Part shown: positions 23,167 through 31,694 of the stretch, piece after piece
Layout: each line of letters begins with the position of its first letter
Numbering within the stretch: the stretch's first letter is position 1
Assembly: GCA_026931725.1 (NCBI GenBank)
Contig: JAIXLE010000171.1
Location: 1 to 32,625, forward strand
Length of the DNA stretch: 32,625 nucleotides
Direction: 5' to 3'
Origin: Bacteroidales bacterium
GTDB lineage: Bacteria > Planctomycetota > Planctomycetia > Gemmatales > Gemmataceae
Made by a program: the position numbers and the translations under genes
The notes under the pieces: model-generated
What the model saw: the letters and a program-made list of their open reading frames with translations, nothing else
Databases searched by the model: none
What the model was told of the DNA's origin: nothing

Positions 23167-24069
23167 TTACGGGGTTGCGCCGCGAGCCGCTCGAAAACCG
23201 GGGGACTGAGCTGCCGCGGCCGCGTTCGTGCGGGATGGCCGCGTAGGGTGCGTGGGAGCGGCCTCGGCCCGTTTGCCGGTGCGGACCACCAAGACACGCT
23301 GCCGCACCTGTTCCCCGCTGCGAGCATGAAAGAAGAGTTCTCCCAGCGTGCCGGTCGGGTCTTCCGTGGGGCCGATGATGAGATAATCGTGCGGTCCTGC
23401 CGTGACTTCCCAAGAGAGTGTGGGATACCCTGATTGGGCTTTTTGCTCTTTCCGCATGAAGCCGGTGCCGTCGGCATTGGGGCGAATCCAGGCTTGGTTG
23501 GCTCCGTGCTGCACCTGGGGTTCGCATGTCAGCGTGATTTTGCCGTTCTCGGTGGGTTGAGCCGTGATGCGGAGGCCGCATTCCGCATCGGTGAGAACCA
23601 ATTCCGTGTCGTCGGCTTTCAAATCCGTACGCACACGGCACTGCGCCTGCTGGAGCGGGCCGTTGACGGGGATCACCTTGGGGGTATCCGGCGGCGCGGA
23701 ACGGAGCATCGGATTGAGGACGGAGTGTTCGGAGGTGACCAGTTCCAGGAACCGTGGCGGGGCCACTCCGCTGATGACCCGCACCCGCAGGCCGTTCAGT
23801 TCCAAGAGGGCGGTCTGTTCCGGGGAAACCGGGTTGGCCACCGCCGGCGCGGACCACAACTCGTGATCGAGATACCGATTCGGAGCCGGTACGTCGATGA
23901 GGGCCGTCTGCAGATAGACCCCCGCGCCGGATTGCATGCCCGCCCAACCGCGGACACGCTGGAAGAACTCCGCGGTGCGAATCGTTTGTTGCCGGGGCAC
24001 GCACCCGCCGACCGCGACAAGTGCAAGCATGGCGCAGGCAATCCCACCTGCCATCCGTGGCCAGGGCAT
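23167..24069 (-). CDS. lipoprotein of unknown function
   Basis: A 300-residue protein with a lipoprotein leader (the segment GIACAMLALVAVGGC, lipobox Cys23). The mature part has repeated beta-strand-like stretches (LRVRVISGVAPPRFLELV, then KITLTCEPQVQHG, then PHDYLIIGPTEDP). The last 50 residues are Ala/Pro/Thr/Arg-rich. The strand pattern recalls secretin-like or tail-domain beta proteins, but I cannot assign a family. The ATG at 24069 lies about 10 nt after an AGGAAGG and begins the leader; a second open frame over the same bases is a shadow without a leader. It is tail to tail with the antiporter. Confidence 0.8.
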   Translation of the reverse strand: MPWPRMAGGIACAMLALVAVGGCVPRQQTIRTAEFFQRVRGWAGMQSGAGVYLQTALIDVPAPNRYLDHELWSAPAVANPVSPEQTALLELNGLRVRVISGVAPPRFLELVTSEHSVLNPMLRSAPPDTPKVIPVNGPLQQAQCRVRTDLKADDTELVLTDAECGLRITAQPTENGKITLTCEPQVQHGANQAWIRPNADGTGFMRKEQKAQSGYPTLSWEVTAGPHDYLIIGPTEDPTGTLGELFFHARSGEQVRQRVLVVRTGKRAEAAPTHPTRPSRTNAAAAAQSPGFRAARGATP

Positions 24070-24256
24070 ATTGCCACCCTTCCTGAGTGGTTTCGTCGAT
24101 CGATCGGTGTCCCGGCGGGCCATACCCCAAAACCCGCCCTCCTGGCAAGAGCGATTGGGAAAAAATCAGCAGGAGGAAAAGGTGTCCAGGACAGCAACCG
24201 TGAACCGATTGTCATACATATAAATTTGCACATAAGCAACGAAATCGAGCATCAAT

Positions 24257-24763
24257 TTACATGGTGCTCATCTCGCCATGAAGTTGGCGAATTCTCTCGG
24301 CTACACGATCAATTGGCATCTCAGTGCAATCTATCCATCGATCAGCTAACTTTATAAATATATTGTCGAATTCGTCATAATATTTTATAGTGCTATTGAT
24401 ATTGTCTTCGCATCGCTGTCTTCCATCGGTATCTCGTAGGCGCAGATGCTCCGACAATTTCTCTTTTGCTTTTTTCAGGTAAACGAAATGGATCGACTGA
24501 AAAGTATCTCGATAAGATTGGGAATGTTTAGCACGACACAATTTAGCCAGTAAGTCTCGATGATTGCTTACCGCAACAATTGGCGGAGTGTCCACCGAAA
24601 CAAGGTAATCAAGTACTTTTTGAAGCAGAGGAATATCTGATGTTCCGAATCGACAATCCATGTCTGCTAATCCCCTGTCTATTTTAAGCTCCTTCAAGCA
24701 AGACGATTTACCCGATGCAGAATGGCCGATTATCGCAACTCGTCGTGGTAGCATTTTCACCAT
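24257..24763 (-). CDS. AT-rich P-loop NTPase / small-molecule-kinase-like protein
   Basis: A 168-residue protein with a Walker A motif at 13-20 (GHSASGKS) after a beta strand RRVAIIG, the layout of adenylate/shikimate-type P-loop kinases and ATPases. Downstream are VSVDTPPIVAVSNH, the stretch IHFVYLKKAKEKLSEHLRLRD, and a C-terminal segment FIKLADRWIDCTEMPID that resembles the end of shikimate-kinase-like proteins, where Asp and helices close the site. Substrate unknown. ATG at 24763 with GAGGTGAT about 7 nt upstream. Its DNA is far more AT-rich than the neighbours (two 60-base lines inside it counted at 33% and 37% GC), suggesting transfer. It may be a kinase acquired alone, or part of a lost module. 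Confidence 0.8.
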   Translation of the reverse strand: MVKMLPRRVAIIGHSASGKSSCLKELKIDRGLADMDCRFGTSDIPLLQKVLDYLVSVDTPPIVAVSNHRDLLAKLCRAKHSQSYRDTFQSIHFVYLKKAKEKLSEHLRLRDTDGRQRCEDNINSTIKYYDEFDNIFIKLADRWIDCTEMPIDRVAERIRQLHGEMSTM

Positions 24764-25078
24764 AGCCGATCACCTCGCTAATGAATAGCAGATCAAATGT
24801 ATCTATATGCATAATATCAACAAGTTAAAAATCCCCAAGCTATTTTTTGAAAAATAGTGTTGCGACAATGGTGATGGTGCGGCTTACTCCAAGCATCAAC
24901 CAAGGCCACCCAGTCAATTCCATACATATCAGATAAAACGATTGAGCCTGCCGTGGCCCTGTTTTCCATCTCGAAAAGGATTACGCAACTTCTCCGTTGC
25001 GTCGGTTGCGGAGAAATTCGATACTGATACGCACGCCACACGGCCATTCTGGGTTCGTGGCGGTTCTGGGGAGTCATC
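24764..25078. other. 315-bp gap: AT-rich half, then promoter region
   Basis: No gene is convincing here. The left half (to about 24950) is AT-rich like the P-loop gene and includes a perfect 8-bp A/T hairpin (24840-24847 and 24850-24857). A 50-residue minus-strand frame with a His run (about 24817-24969) could be a remnant but shows no family. The right half returns to normal composition and carries overlapping hairpins and a promoter candidate for the next gene. Confidence 0.5.
24997..25025 (+). promoter_or_regulatory. candidate promoter of the Ala-rich exported protein gene, overlapped by palindromes
   Basis: TTGCGT (24997-25002) and GATACT (25020-25025) are spaced by 17 bp, about 53 nt before the ATG. 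The -35 lies in two overlapping inverted repeats: 24983-24989 with 24996-25002, and 24990-24996 with 25009-25015. This could be an operator. The promoter match is moderate. Confidence 0.35.
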
Positions 25079-28000
25079 ATGGCTCGTCGATTGATCCTGC
25101 CGATTCTGCTCGTCGGTTTGATGGTGACACTGGCACCGGCTGCCGATCTGGATCCGATCGTGCAACGCGAACAGCAAAAGCGTGTCCAGGCGGAAGTACA
25201 ACAGACCGCCCGACGGGTCATGACCACCTTGCGCGTGCTGCAATATCAGAAACTCGACCCCAACGCCGAACACAAGGTTTTGGATGAAGTCGCCACCGGC
25301 TTACGCACACTCGGCCAGAACGACATGCAAGCCGTGCTGCGCCACCTGGAACAAGCCGTCCGGGCTCCCGATTCCATCACCTCCACCGCCGAACAACGAG
25401 CCGCCTACCAGAAACATCGTGAGATTGTCGGTTCCCTCCGGGAAATGCTCACGCTGTTAGATCTGCTGAAATCCCTGGATCAAGCCGCCGAGCGCTTCGA
25501 CCGGGCCGCAGAGAGCGAACATGCCCTGCACTTGCGTTCCACCGCCTCCGCCGCTTTCGGCGATCGCCGCCCCGGTGGACGGGAAAAGGTCATCACGGAG
25601 CGGGATTCCCAAGCCGATGCCCAGAGCGATTTACGGGTAGAAGTCGCTACCCTCATCAAGCAATTGGCGACACTGCGCCCCACGCTGAATGCCGAGCAGC
25701 GAACCCGGCTCGATCAAACCAATGCGTTGAGCCGGGCAGGCCGTATCGTCGCAGAGTTAGAATTTGCGCATCGGGATTTGCGATCAGCGAACTTCTTACC
25801 CGCCGCCCGCCGTCAGGAAGTCGCCACGAAAGATTTACAAGCCCTCGCTGCGGATTTGCGCACCCCCCGCGACAAGGTCGCCGCGCTGCGTGAAGCCCGC
25901 GATGCGGTTCACAAACTCGCCGAGGCCGAACGCGCCCTGCGTCAGGATACCACGGCCAAACCCAAGACCCCAACTCCCGCAAAAGCGGACGCGGCCCAAA
26001 AACAAGCCGAAAAGGCGGAACACCACCAACTCGCCGATCGGCAAGCCACGCTGGAGTTCCAGACCCGACAAGCCCGCAAAGCGATCGAAAACGTCGCCCG
26101 TGAAGCAGCCGCCCGACTGATCCCCGCGGAATCCGAAATGCGCCGAGCGGAGGAGAACCTGCGTTCCCTCAAACGTGATGCCGCCGCCGATCCGCAAAAG
26201 AACGCCGAAAAGCGTCTCGCCGAGGTTCTCGAAAAAATCGACGAACAGATCGCCGCCACGGAGCAGCAAAAATCCGACCCCCTGGCCGCCGTGCAGAAAG
26301 CCAGTGAGGAAATCGCCAAGTTGATGGATCAACAAGAATCGACCAAACAGGCGACAGAAAAGAACAAGTCGCGGCCAGACCAACTCAAACCCGCTGCGGA
26401 ACAGCAACAAGCCATCACCGAACGGGCCGAAGCGATTCAAGACCTGCCGCTGCCCGAGAATCCCGCCGCGCGGAAAGCCCTGGAAAAAGCCACGGCCCAA
26501 TCCCGCAAAGCCGCCGACGATCTCGCACGAAAAGACGCGGACGATGCCTTGCCGAATCAGGCGGAAACCCAAAAAGCCCTCGCCGAAGCCAAAAAGGCAC
26601 TCGATGAGCAAGCCGCCGCGATCCAGAAACGCCGCGATCAACTCGCCAAACTGGAAGCCGCTGAAAAGCTACTCGACGAACTGACCCAAGCGGAGAAGAA
26701 AATCGCCGCGGATGCGCAAGCGGTCGCCGACCCGGAAGCAGCCGAAAAGCCCAACCCTCCACAGGCCGAAGCGGTCGCCTCCGAACAGAGCCAGTTGACT
26801 CCGCCAACGCAAGACATCGGAAAGCAACTGCAAGAAGATGTTCCCGCAGCCGCGGAAAAGATCGCCGAAGCGGCCCAAGCGCAAAAGGCCGCCAAAGACA
26901 ACCTCCTCAACAAAAAGCCGATGCCCGCCGCCGAACAGGCTACCGAAGCCGCCAAGAAACTGGAAGCCGCCAAGAACGATGTGGCCCAGAAACGCAACGA
27001 ACTCAAAGCCCAGGAAATCGCCGATCAGGCTGCATTGCGACCGGATGCCGTCAACCCAGCCGAAGCCGCCCAGCAGATCGCCAAGGCCATCGAACAAGCG
27101 GAAAAGGCTGCGAAACAGGCTGCCGAAGCCGCCAAGCAACTCGGAGAGCCACAGGCGGATGAGCCGATGGCCGGAGAACCCAAACCCGGCGAACCGATGG
27201 CCACCGAATCCCCAAACGGCAAACCGATGGCCGGAGAGCCCAAACCCGGCGAACCACAAGAACCAGAAGCCCAGCAGCCAAACGCAGCAGCGGAACTCGC
27301 CAAACTGCAACAGGAAATCGCCAAAAAGGCCGAATCGCTGAAAGCCAAGGAAGCGGCGGAATCCGCTGCGAAAGCGGCCCAGGCACTCGAAAAAGGCGAT
27401 CTCGCCCAGGCCATCCACGAACAACAAAAGGCCATCGAACAATTGCAGGAAGCCGGCGAACCGATGGACGGCGAACCCGCCAAGGGCGAGGCCAAGCCGA
27501 TGAACGGCGAACCCGCCAAGGGCGAGGCCAAGCCGATGGACGGCGAATCCCCAGCGGGGCCACCGCAACCCGCGACCGCTCAGACTCCCGCGGAACTGGC
27601 GGGCATTCAAAAGAAATTGAAAGAAGCCACTCAGGCACTCGCCGAAGCGGCCCAAGCCAACGCCGCCGCACAAGCAGCCCTGGAACAGGCCCAGTCGCTC
27701 GCCCCGCAAGCCGTGCAGGAGCAACTGCAACAGGCGAACCAGCAACTGAACCAAGCCGCGCAAAAATTGACGCAAGGTCAGCCCACACCGGCGGGTCAGG
27801 CTCAGAAACAGGCCGCACAACAGTTGAACCAAGCACTTTCCGCACTCAACGCAGCCGCTCAGGCCATGGGGCAACCAATGGCCCAGCCCGGTCAGCAACA
27901 GCAAGCGATGGCCGTACCGCCACCCGATCAGCAATCCGATCAACCGATGGCCCAGTCCGGTCAGGAAGCCGGGAAACCCGGTCAGCCCGGCCAACCCGGT

Positions 28001-28315
28001 CAGCAAGCGGGGCAACCGAAACCGCAACCCGGTAAACCGGGCCAATCCGCCAAGAAAGGCGATAGCCCGGAAAAGAACGAAGGCTTCGGCGAAGGCGATC
28101 GGGAAGGGGTCGCCAAAAACGGTAGCAACGATGTTCGCGGCAAAATGAAAGAAGGGAACAGCGGGTTCATCAACCTGCAAGCCCTCGAACGGGACAAAGT
28201 GCAGCAAAACGCGGAAGCCGCCTTCCCCGCTCAGTTCCGGGAACTCATCAAGCAGTACAACATCAACATCAAAGAGAAGGCAACCCCGCAATCGGCTTCG
28301 CCCAAACCCCGATAA
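25079..28315 (+). CDS. very large exported Ala/Gln/Lys/Glu-rich helical protein
   Basis: A 1078-residue protein. Residues 1-21 are a signal peptide (the segment LILPILLVGLMVTLAPAA). Most of the rest is dominated by Ala, Gln, Lys and Glu with heptad-like spacing, so long coiled coils are likely. Around 695-820 it is Pro/Gly/Glu-rich with repeats such as GEPKPGEPM and GEPAKGEAKPM. The region about 930-1000 is Gln/Pro/Gly-rich (QPGQPGQPGQQAGQP). The last 60 residues are a less repetitive domain ending AQFRELIKQYNINIKEK, with FINLQALERDKVQQN before it; this may be the conserved part. Planctomycetes have similar long exported proteins of unknown role. The ATG at 25079 has GGGGAG about 7 nt upstream. 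It opens a same-strand run with the alpha-toroid protein and the cytochrome. Confidence 0.82.
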   Translation: MARRLILPILLVGLMVTLAPAADLDPIVQREQQKRVQAEVQQTARRVMTTLRVLQYQKLDPNAEHKVLDEVATGLRTLGQNDMQAVLRHLEQAVRAPDSITSTAEQRAAYQKHREIVGSLREMLTLLDLLKSLDQAAERFDRAAESEHALHLRSTASAAFGDRRPGGREKVITERDSQADAQSDLRVEVATLIKQLATLRPTLNAEQRTRLDQTNALSRAGRIVAELEFAHRDLRSANFLPAARRQEVATKDLQALAADLRTPRDKVAALREARDAVHKLAEAERALRQDTTAKPKTPTPAKADAAQKQAEKAEHHQLADRQATLEFQTRQARKAIENVAREAAARLIPAESEMRRAEENLRSLKRDAAADPQKNAEKRLAEVLEKIDEQIAATEQQKSDPLAAVQKASEEIAKLMDQQESTKQATEKNKSRPDQLKPAAEQQQAITERAEAIQDLPLPENPAARKALEKATAQSRKAADDLARKDADDALPNQAETQKALAEAKKALDEQAAAIQKRRDQLAKLEAAEKLLDELTQAEKKIAADAQAVADPEAAEKPNPPQAEAVASEQSQLTPPTQDIGKQLQEDVPAAAEKIAEAAQAQKAAKDNLLNKKPMPAAEQATEAAKKLEAAKNDVAQKRNELKAQEIADQAALRPDAVNPAEAAQQIAKAIEQAEKAAKQAAEAAKQLGEPQADEPMAGEPKPGEPMATESPNGKPMAGEPKPGEPQEPEAQQPNAAAELAKLQQEIAKKAESLKAKEAAESAAKAAQALEKGDLAQAIHEQQKAIEQLQEAGEPMDGEPAKGEAKPMNGEPAKGEAKPMDGESPAGPPQPATAQTPAELAGIQKKLKEATQALAEAAQANAAAQAALEQAQSLAPQAVQEQLQQANQQLNQAAQKLTQGQPTPAGQAQKQAAQQLNQALSALNAAAQAMGQPMAQPGQQQQAMAVPPPDQQSDQPMAQSGQEAGKPGQPGQPGQQAGQPKPQPGKPGQSAKKGDSPEKNEGFGEGDREGVAKNGSNDVRGKMKEGNSGFINLQALERDKVQQNAEAAFPAQFRELIKQYNINIKEKATPQSASPKPR
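27469..27540 (+). repeat. two 36-bp in-frame tandem repeats
   Basis: Two consecutive 36-bp units (27469-27504 and 27505-27540) are almost identical (one differing base noted, aac versus gac at the junction codons). They encode GEPAKGEAKPM(N/D). Partial copies flank them on both sides. Recent slippage or recombination within the gene. Confidence 0.8.
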
Positions 28316-28338
28316 CCCGCCCCACAATCCACCACGAA

Positions 28339-28367
28339 CCCCGCTCCAGGGACAACCGGAAGCGGGG
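28339..28367. terminator. weak 7-bp GC hairpin in the spacer before the alpha-toroid gene
   Basis: Arms 28339-28345 and 28361-28367 pair perfectly with a 15-nt loop between the stop at 28315 and the next start at 28398. No T tract; it may be a weak terminator or processing site rather than a true end. Confidence 0.3.
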
Positions 28368-28397
28368 CATGGCCCCAGTTTCGCTCAGGAGGCCGAT

Positions 28398-29399
28398 ATG
28401 GGCCGATTCCCCCTGTTGACCCTGTTGACGTTATTGGGTGGGTACATGCTCTGCCTCCCCACCCCAGCCGCCCCCGTGCCCGCGGACACAATCAAGATCG
28501 ACGAACGGACCAAACGCTCCATCAATAAATCGCTCGAATGGCTCAAGGACCGCCAGCGGAAAGATGGTTCCTGGGGAAACACCGCCATCACGTCGTTCGC
28601 CCTGCTGGCCTACATGGCCAATGGTCATGTCCCGAATCGGGGATTGTTCGGCCCGGAAGTCGGGAAAGGGGTCCGTTACCTGCTCGCCGCCGCGCAGGAG
28701 TCCGGCTACCTCGTTCACCCTAGTAGCGGCGGGAACATGTACTGTCACGGCATGGCCACGCTCGCACTCACCCAGTTCTGGGGCATGACCGGCGATGAAG
28801 AAATCAAAAAGGTGCTGAAGAAGGCCGTCGAACTGATCGTCAAAACGCAGAACCACGAGGGCGGTTGGCGCTACGAACCCGCTCCCACCGGCGCGGACAT
28901 CTCCGTCACGATTATGATGGTCATGGCGCTACGGGGGGCCAAGGATAGCGGGTTGTACGTCCCGGACGAAACCATGAAAAAGGCCATCGACTACATCGAC
29001 CGCTGCCACGATTCCAAGTCCGGCGGCTACAAATATCAACCTTACTCACACGGCCCCGGTTACGCCCGCACCGCCGCGGGTGTGTGTGTGCTACAATTGT
29101 GTGGAGATTACGAGGCCAAAGAGATCGATCGCGCTGTACAATACCTGGAGAAAGAAGGGGACGACCGCCAACACTACTGGTATGGCCACTACTACGCGGC
29201 CCATGCCTTCCACCAGATTGGCGGCAAAGCCTGGGAAGAGTATTACACCCGCCTCAAAACCAAACTGCTCGCCACCCAGCGCTCTTCCGGTGAGTGGCAC
29301 GAACGGATGGAAGGCCACGTTGGCCCCGAGTATCAGACCGCCATTGCCGTGCTGATCCTCGCCGTGCCCTCGCATTACCTGCCGATTTATCAACGCTAA
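28398..29399 (+). CDS. prenyltransferase/squalene-oxidase-repeat (alpha-toroid) exported protein
   Basis: A 333-residue protein with a signal peptide (residues 1-24, then PAAPVPAD) and terpene-cyclase-type helical-barrel repeats: SLEWLKDRQRKDGSWGNTAI, GMATLALTQFWGM, the segment KTQNHEGGWRYEP, SVTIMMVMAL and GPGYARTAAGVCVLQ. The repeats KDGSWG and HEGGWRY are QW-like. A DxDDTA catalytic motif of squalene-hopene cyclase is not seen; the corresponding place reads GADISVT. It therefore probably is not a cyclase but an exported scaffold or binding protein of the same fold, a class common in planctomycetes. ATG 28398 has AGGAGG 6 nt upstream. The DUF1592-type cytochrome starts 26 nt after its stop, so they are probably co-transcribed. 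Confidence 0.87.
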   Translation: MGRFPLLTLLTLLGGYMLCLPTPAAPVPADTIKIDERTKRSINKSLEWLKDRQRKDGSWGNTAITSFALLAYMANGHVPNRGLFGPEVGKGVRYLLAAAQESGYLVHPSSGGNMYCHGMATLALTQFWGMTGDEEIKKVLKKAVELIVKTQNHEGGWRYEPAPTGADISVTIMMVMALRGAKDSGLYVPDETMKKAIDYIDRCHDSKSGGYKYQPYSHGPGYARTAAGVCVLQLCGDYEAKEIDRAVQYLEKEGDDRQHYWYGHYYAAHAFHQIGGKAWEEYYTRLKTKLLATQRSSGEWHERMEGHVGPEYQTAIAVLILAVPSHYLPIYQR

Positions 29400-29425
29400 T
29401 TGGCTTTGAACTGATATTGGCCATC

Positions 29426-31651
29426 ATGAAGCACACGGCATCGATCACACTCTGGCGATTCTTCCTGCTCCTCTTGGGGTGCGGTTTTCCAGCACTCGCC
29501 GAGGCGGCAGACCCGAGCCGGGGAGAAAAAATCTACCGGGACCAGTGCGCCTGGTGCCACGGGAAGGCCGGCGAAGGCACCAAACGCTACGCCATCCCGC
29601 TCATCGGCGATCTGTCGCCCAATCAACTGACCAAGTTGATCCACGACACGATGCCGGAAGATGACCCCGAAAAATGCGTCGGTGAGGATGCCGCCGCCGT
29701 GGCCCGCTACATTTACGATGCCTTTTACTCCCCCACCGCCCAAGCCCGATTGCAACCCGTGCGGATCGAACTGTCTCGCCTGACGGTCGGCCAATACCGC
29801 AATGCCATTGCGGACCTCATCGGCAGTTTCCGTTCCGGCGGTAGCTTTGAGTTGCCGAAACTCGGCCCGCAGGTGGAGCCGGTGCGGTACACCAATAATA
29901 ACTGGGAAGGGGCACTCTTCACCCCAGATGGCGGCAATTATGAACTGTTCCTCCAGGCTCCAACCGATGTACGCGGCCGAATTTGGCTGAACAACTTTTC
30001 GGCTCCGCTCATTGATGCCTGGGTGCGTTCCGGGCCGGATACCGAATTCAAAAACAGCATCACCCTGTTGCCGGGGCGTGCGTATCGGCTCAAGATCGAA
30101 GCCGTGCGCGTCGTCAAGAAAGGGAAAGACGGAAAGACTAACCCCTCAGACAATGCCCCGCCCGAAGTGAAACTGCTCTGGAAACCGCCCCACGGCGTGA
30201 AAGAGCCGGTGCCAAACCGCTACCTGCTGAAAGCCAAGGTGCCCGAAGTCTTCATCGTCACCACGCCCTTCCCGCCGGACGATCGCAGCCTGGGTTGGGA
30301 ACGCGGCACCCGCATCTCCCGCGAATGGGATGCCGCCACGACCGATGCGGCCCTGCAGACCGCCGATTATGTGGCCTCCCGTCTGCCTGAGCTATCGCAG
30401 GTAAAACCGAACGACCCGGATCGTGTGGCGAAATGGAAGGGATTTTGTCGAACATTCGTTGAACGGGCGTTCCGCCGACCGCTGCCCGAAAAATTGGCTC
30501 AGGTCATCGTCGATCGCCAATTCGCGGATGCCAAAGACCCACAAACCGCCGTGAAACGGGTGGTGCTGCTGGCTCTCAAATCGCCCCGGTTCCTCTATCG
30601 GGAAGTGACCGGAGCCCATGACGATTGGGACATCGCCTCCCGGTTGGCGTTCACCTTGTGGGATTCTCTCCCCGATGCCCCGCTCCGCCAAGCCGCCGCC
30701 GCGGGGAAGTTGCACGAACCCGAACAGATTCGCCAGCAGGCCGAGCGTCTATCCGCAGACCCCCGCGCCCAAGCCCGACTCCGGGATTTCCTGTTCACCT
30801 GGTTAAAACTCGATCATCCCGGCGACACCAGCAAGGACCAAAAACGGTTCCCCGGTTTCGATGCCCAAGTTCTCGCCGACCTGAGAACCTCTTTGGATTT
30901 GACCCTCACCGATGCCGTGATGTCGCCATCGGCAGATCTGCGTCCGTTACTGTTGTCTCAAGAGTTATACCTCAATGGCCGACTCGGAGCGTTCTACGGA
31001 GCGAAACTGCCCCCGGATGCGGACTTTACCAAGGTAAAACTCGGTGCCGAACCCCGAGCCGGGGTGCTGACGCATCCGTACCTGCTTTCCGTGTTCGCCT
31101 ACGAACGCACATCCTCACCGATTCACCGGGGGGTGTTCCTCGCTCGGCACATTCTGGGGCTGACGCTGCGACCACCACAAGATGCGTTTCAACCCTTCTC
31201 CGAAAAGCTGCACCCGAACCTGACGACCCGCGAACGGGTGGCCCTGCAAACGAAACCGGATGCGTGTATGTCCTGCCATCAGACCATCAACGCACTCGGT
31301 TTCACCCTGGAAGCGTTCGACGCCATCGGTCGCCACCGCACCACGGAAAACGGTCGACCCGTCGATTCCAGTGGCAGTTTTGAATCCCGCTTGACGGGGA
31401 AGGTGATACCGTTTGCTGGTCCGCGTGACCTGGCAACCTATGCCGCCGCCAACCCCGATGTGTATGGTGCCTTTGCGGAACAGTTGTTCCACCATCTCGT
31501 CAAACAGCCCGTACGTGCCTACGGCCCGAACACGCAGCAACAGTTGCGTGACAGCTTCCGCCGCATGGAGTACAATATGCGGAAGCTGATGGTCGAAATC
31601 GCCGTGATGACAGTCCAGCCACCAGCACCAACCGCCAAACCTCCCACCTGA
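29426..31651 (+). CDS. planctomycete cytochrome-type protein with DUF1587/1592/1588/1585 modules
   Basis: A 741-residue exported protein. A signal peptide (residues about 8-27) is followed by a first heme motif CAWCH (41-45) in a cytochrome c domain. Next are a DUF1587-like segment ([20 protein letters not shown]), a beta-rich insert near 155-300, a DUF1592-like region ([20 protein letters not shown]) and a DUF1588-like region ([20 protein letters not shown]). A second heme motif CMSCH lies at about 614-618 before a DUF1585-like end ([15 protein letters not shown]). Such proteins are found with DUF1552 or DUF1501 proteins in planctomycetes and may handle electrons or oxidise a substrate outside the membrane; no reaction is established. 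ATG 29426 was chosen by the signal peptide; the ribosome binding site is weak. The DUF1552 gene follows by 43 bp. Confidence 0.9.
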   Translation: MKHTASITLWRFFLLLLGCGFPALAEAADPSRGEKIYRDQCAWCHGKAGEGTKRYAIPLIGDLSPNQLTKLIHDTMPEDDPEKCVGEDAAAVARYIYDAFYSPTAQARLQPVRIELSRLTVGQYRNAIADLIGSFRSGGSFELPKLGPQVEPVRYTNNNWEGALFTPDGGNYELFLQAPTDVRGRIWLNNFSAPLIDAWVRSGPDTEFKNSITLLPGRAYRLKIEAVRVVKKGKDGKTNPSDNAPPEVKLLWKPPHGVKEPVPNRYLLKAKVPEVFIVTTPFPPDDRSLGWERGTRISREWDAATTDAALQTADYVASRLPELSQVKPNDPDRVAKWKGFCRTFVERAFRRPLPEKLAQVIVDRQFADAKDPQTAVKRVVLLALKSPRFLYREVTGAHDDWDIASRLAFTLWDSLPDAPLRQAAAAGKLHEPEQIRQQAERLSADPRAQARLRDFLFTWLKLDHPGDTSKDQKRFPGFDAQVLADLRTSLDLTLTDAVMSPSADLRPLLLSQELYLNGRLGAFYGAKLPPDADFTKVKLGAEPRAGVLTHPYLLSVFAYERTSSPIHRGVFLARHILGLTLRPPQDAFQPFSEKLHPNLTTRERVALQTKPDACMSCHQTINALGFTLEAFDAIGRHRTTENGRPVDSSGSFESRLTGKVIPFAGPRDLATYAAANPDVYGAFAEQLFHHLVKQPVRAYGPNTQQQLRDSFRRMEYNMRKLMVEIAVMTVQPPAPTAKPPT

Positions 31652-31694
31652 CCTGAGCCGCGTTCCTCGCTCGCGGATGCACCGGAGATCGTAC

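Noticed and set aside
23141..24148. A 335-residue minus-strand frame overlapping the lipoprotein gene
   Set aside because: It is out of frame with the lipoprotein, which has a lipobox and ribosome binding site; this frame is Arg/Gly/His-rich with no leader.
24817..24969. A 50-residue minus-strand frame with a four-His run at the edge of the AT-rich island
   Set aside because: It could be a gene remnant, but there is no ribosome binding site, no family match I can recognise, and its length is within chance.
26669..28327. A 552-residue open frame on the minus strand across the large Ala-rich gene
   Set aside because: It is a shadow of a GC-rich, repetitive coding region: Leu/Phe/Gly-rich with no family motif and no ribosome binding site, and the plus-strand gene has a signal peptide and a good start.
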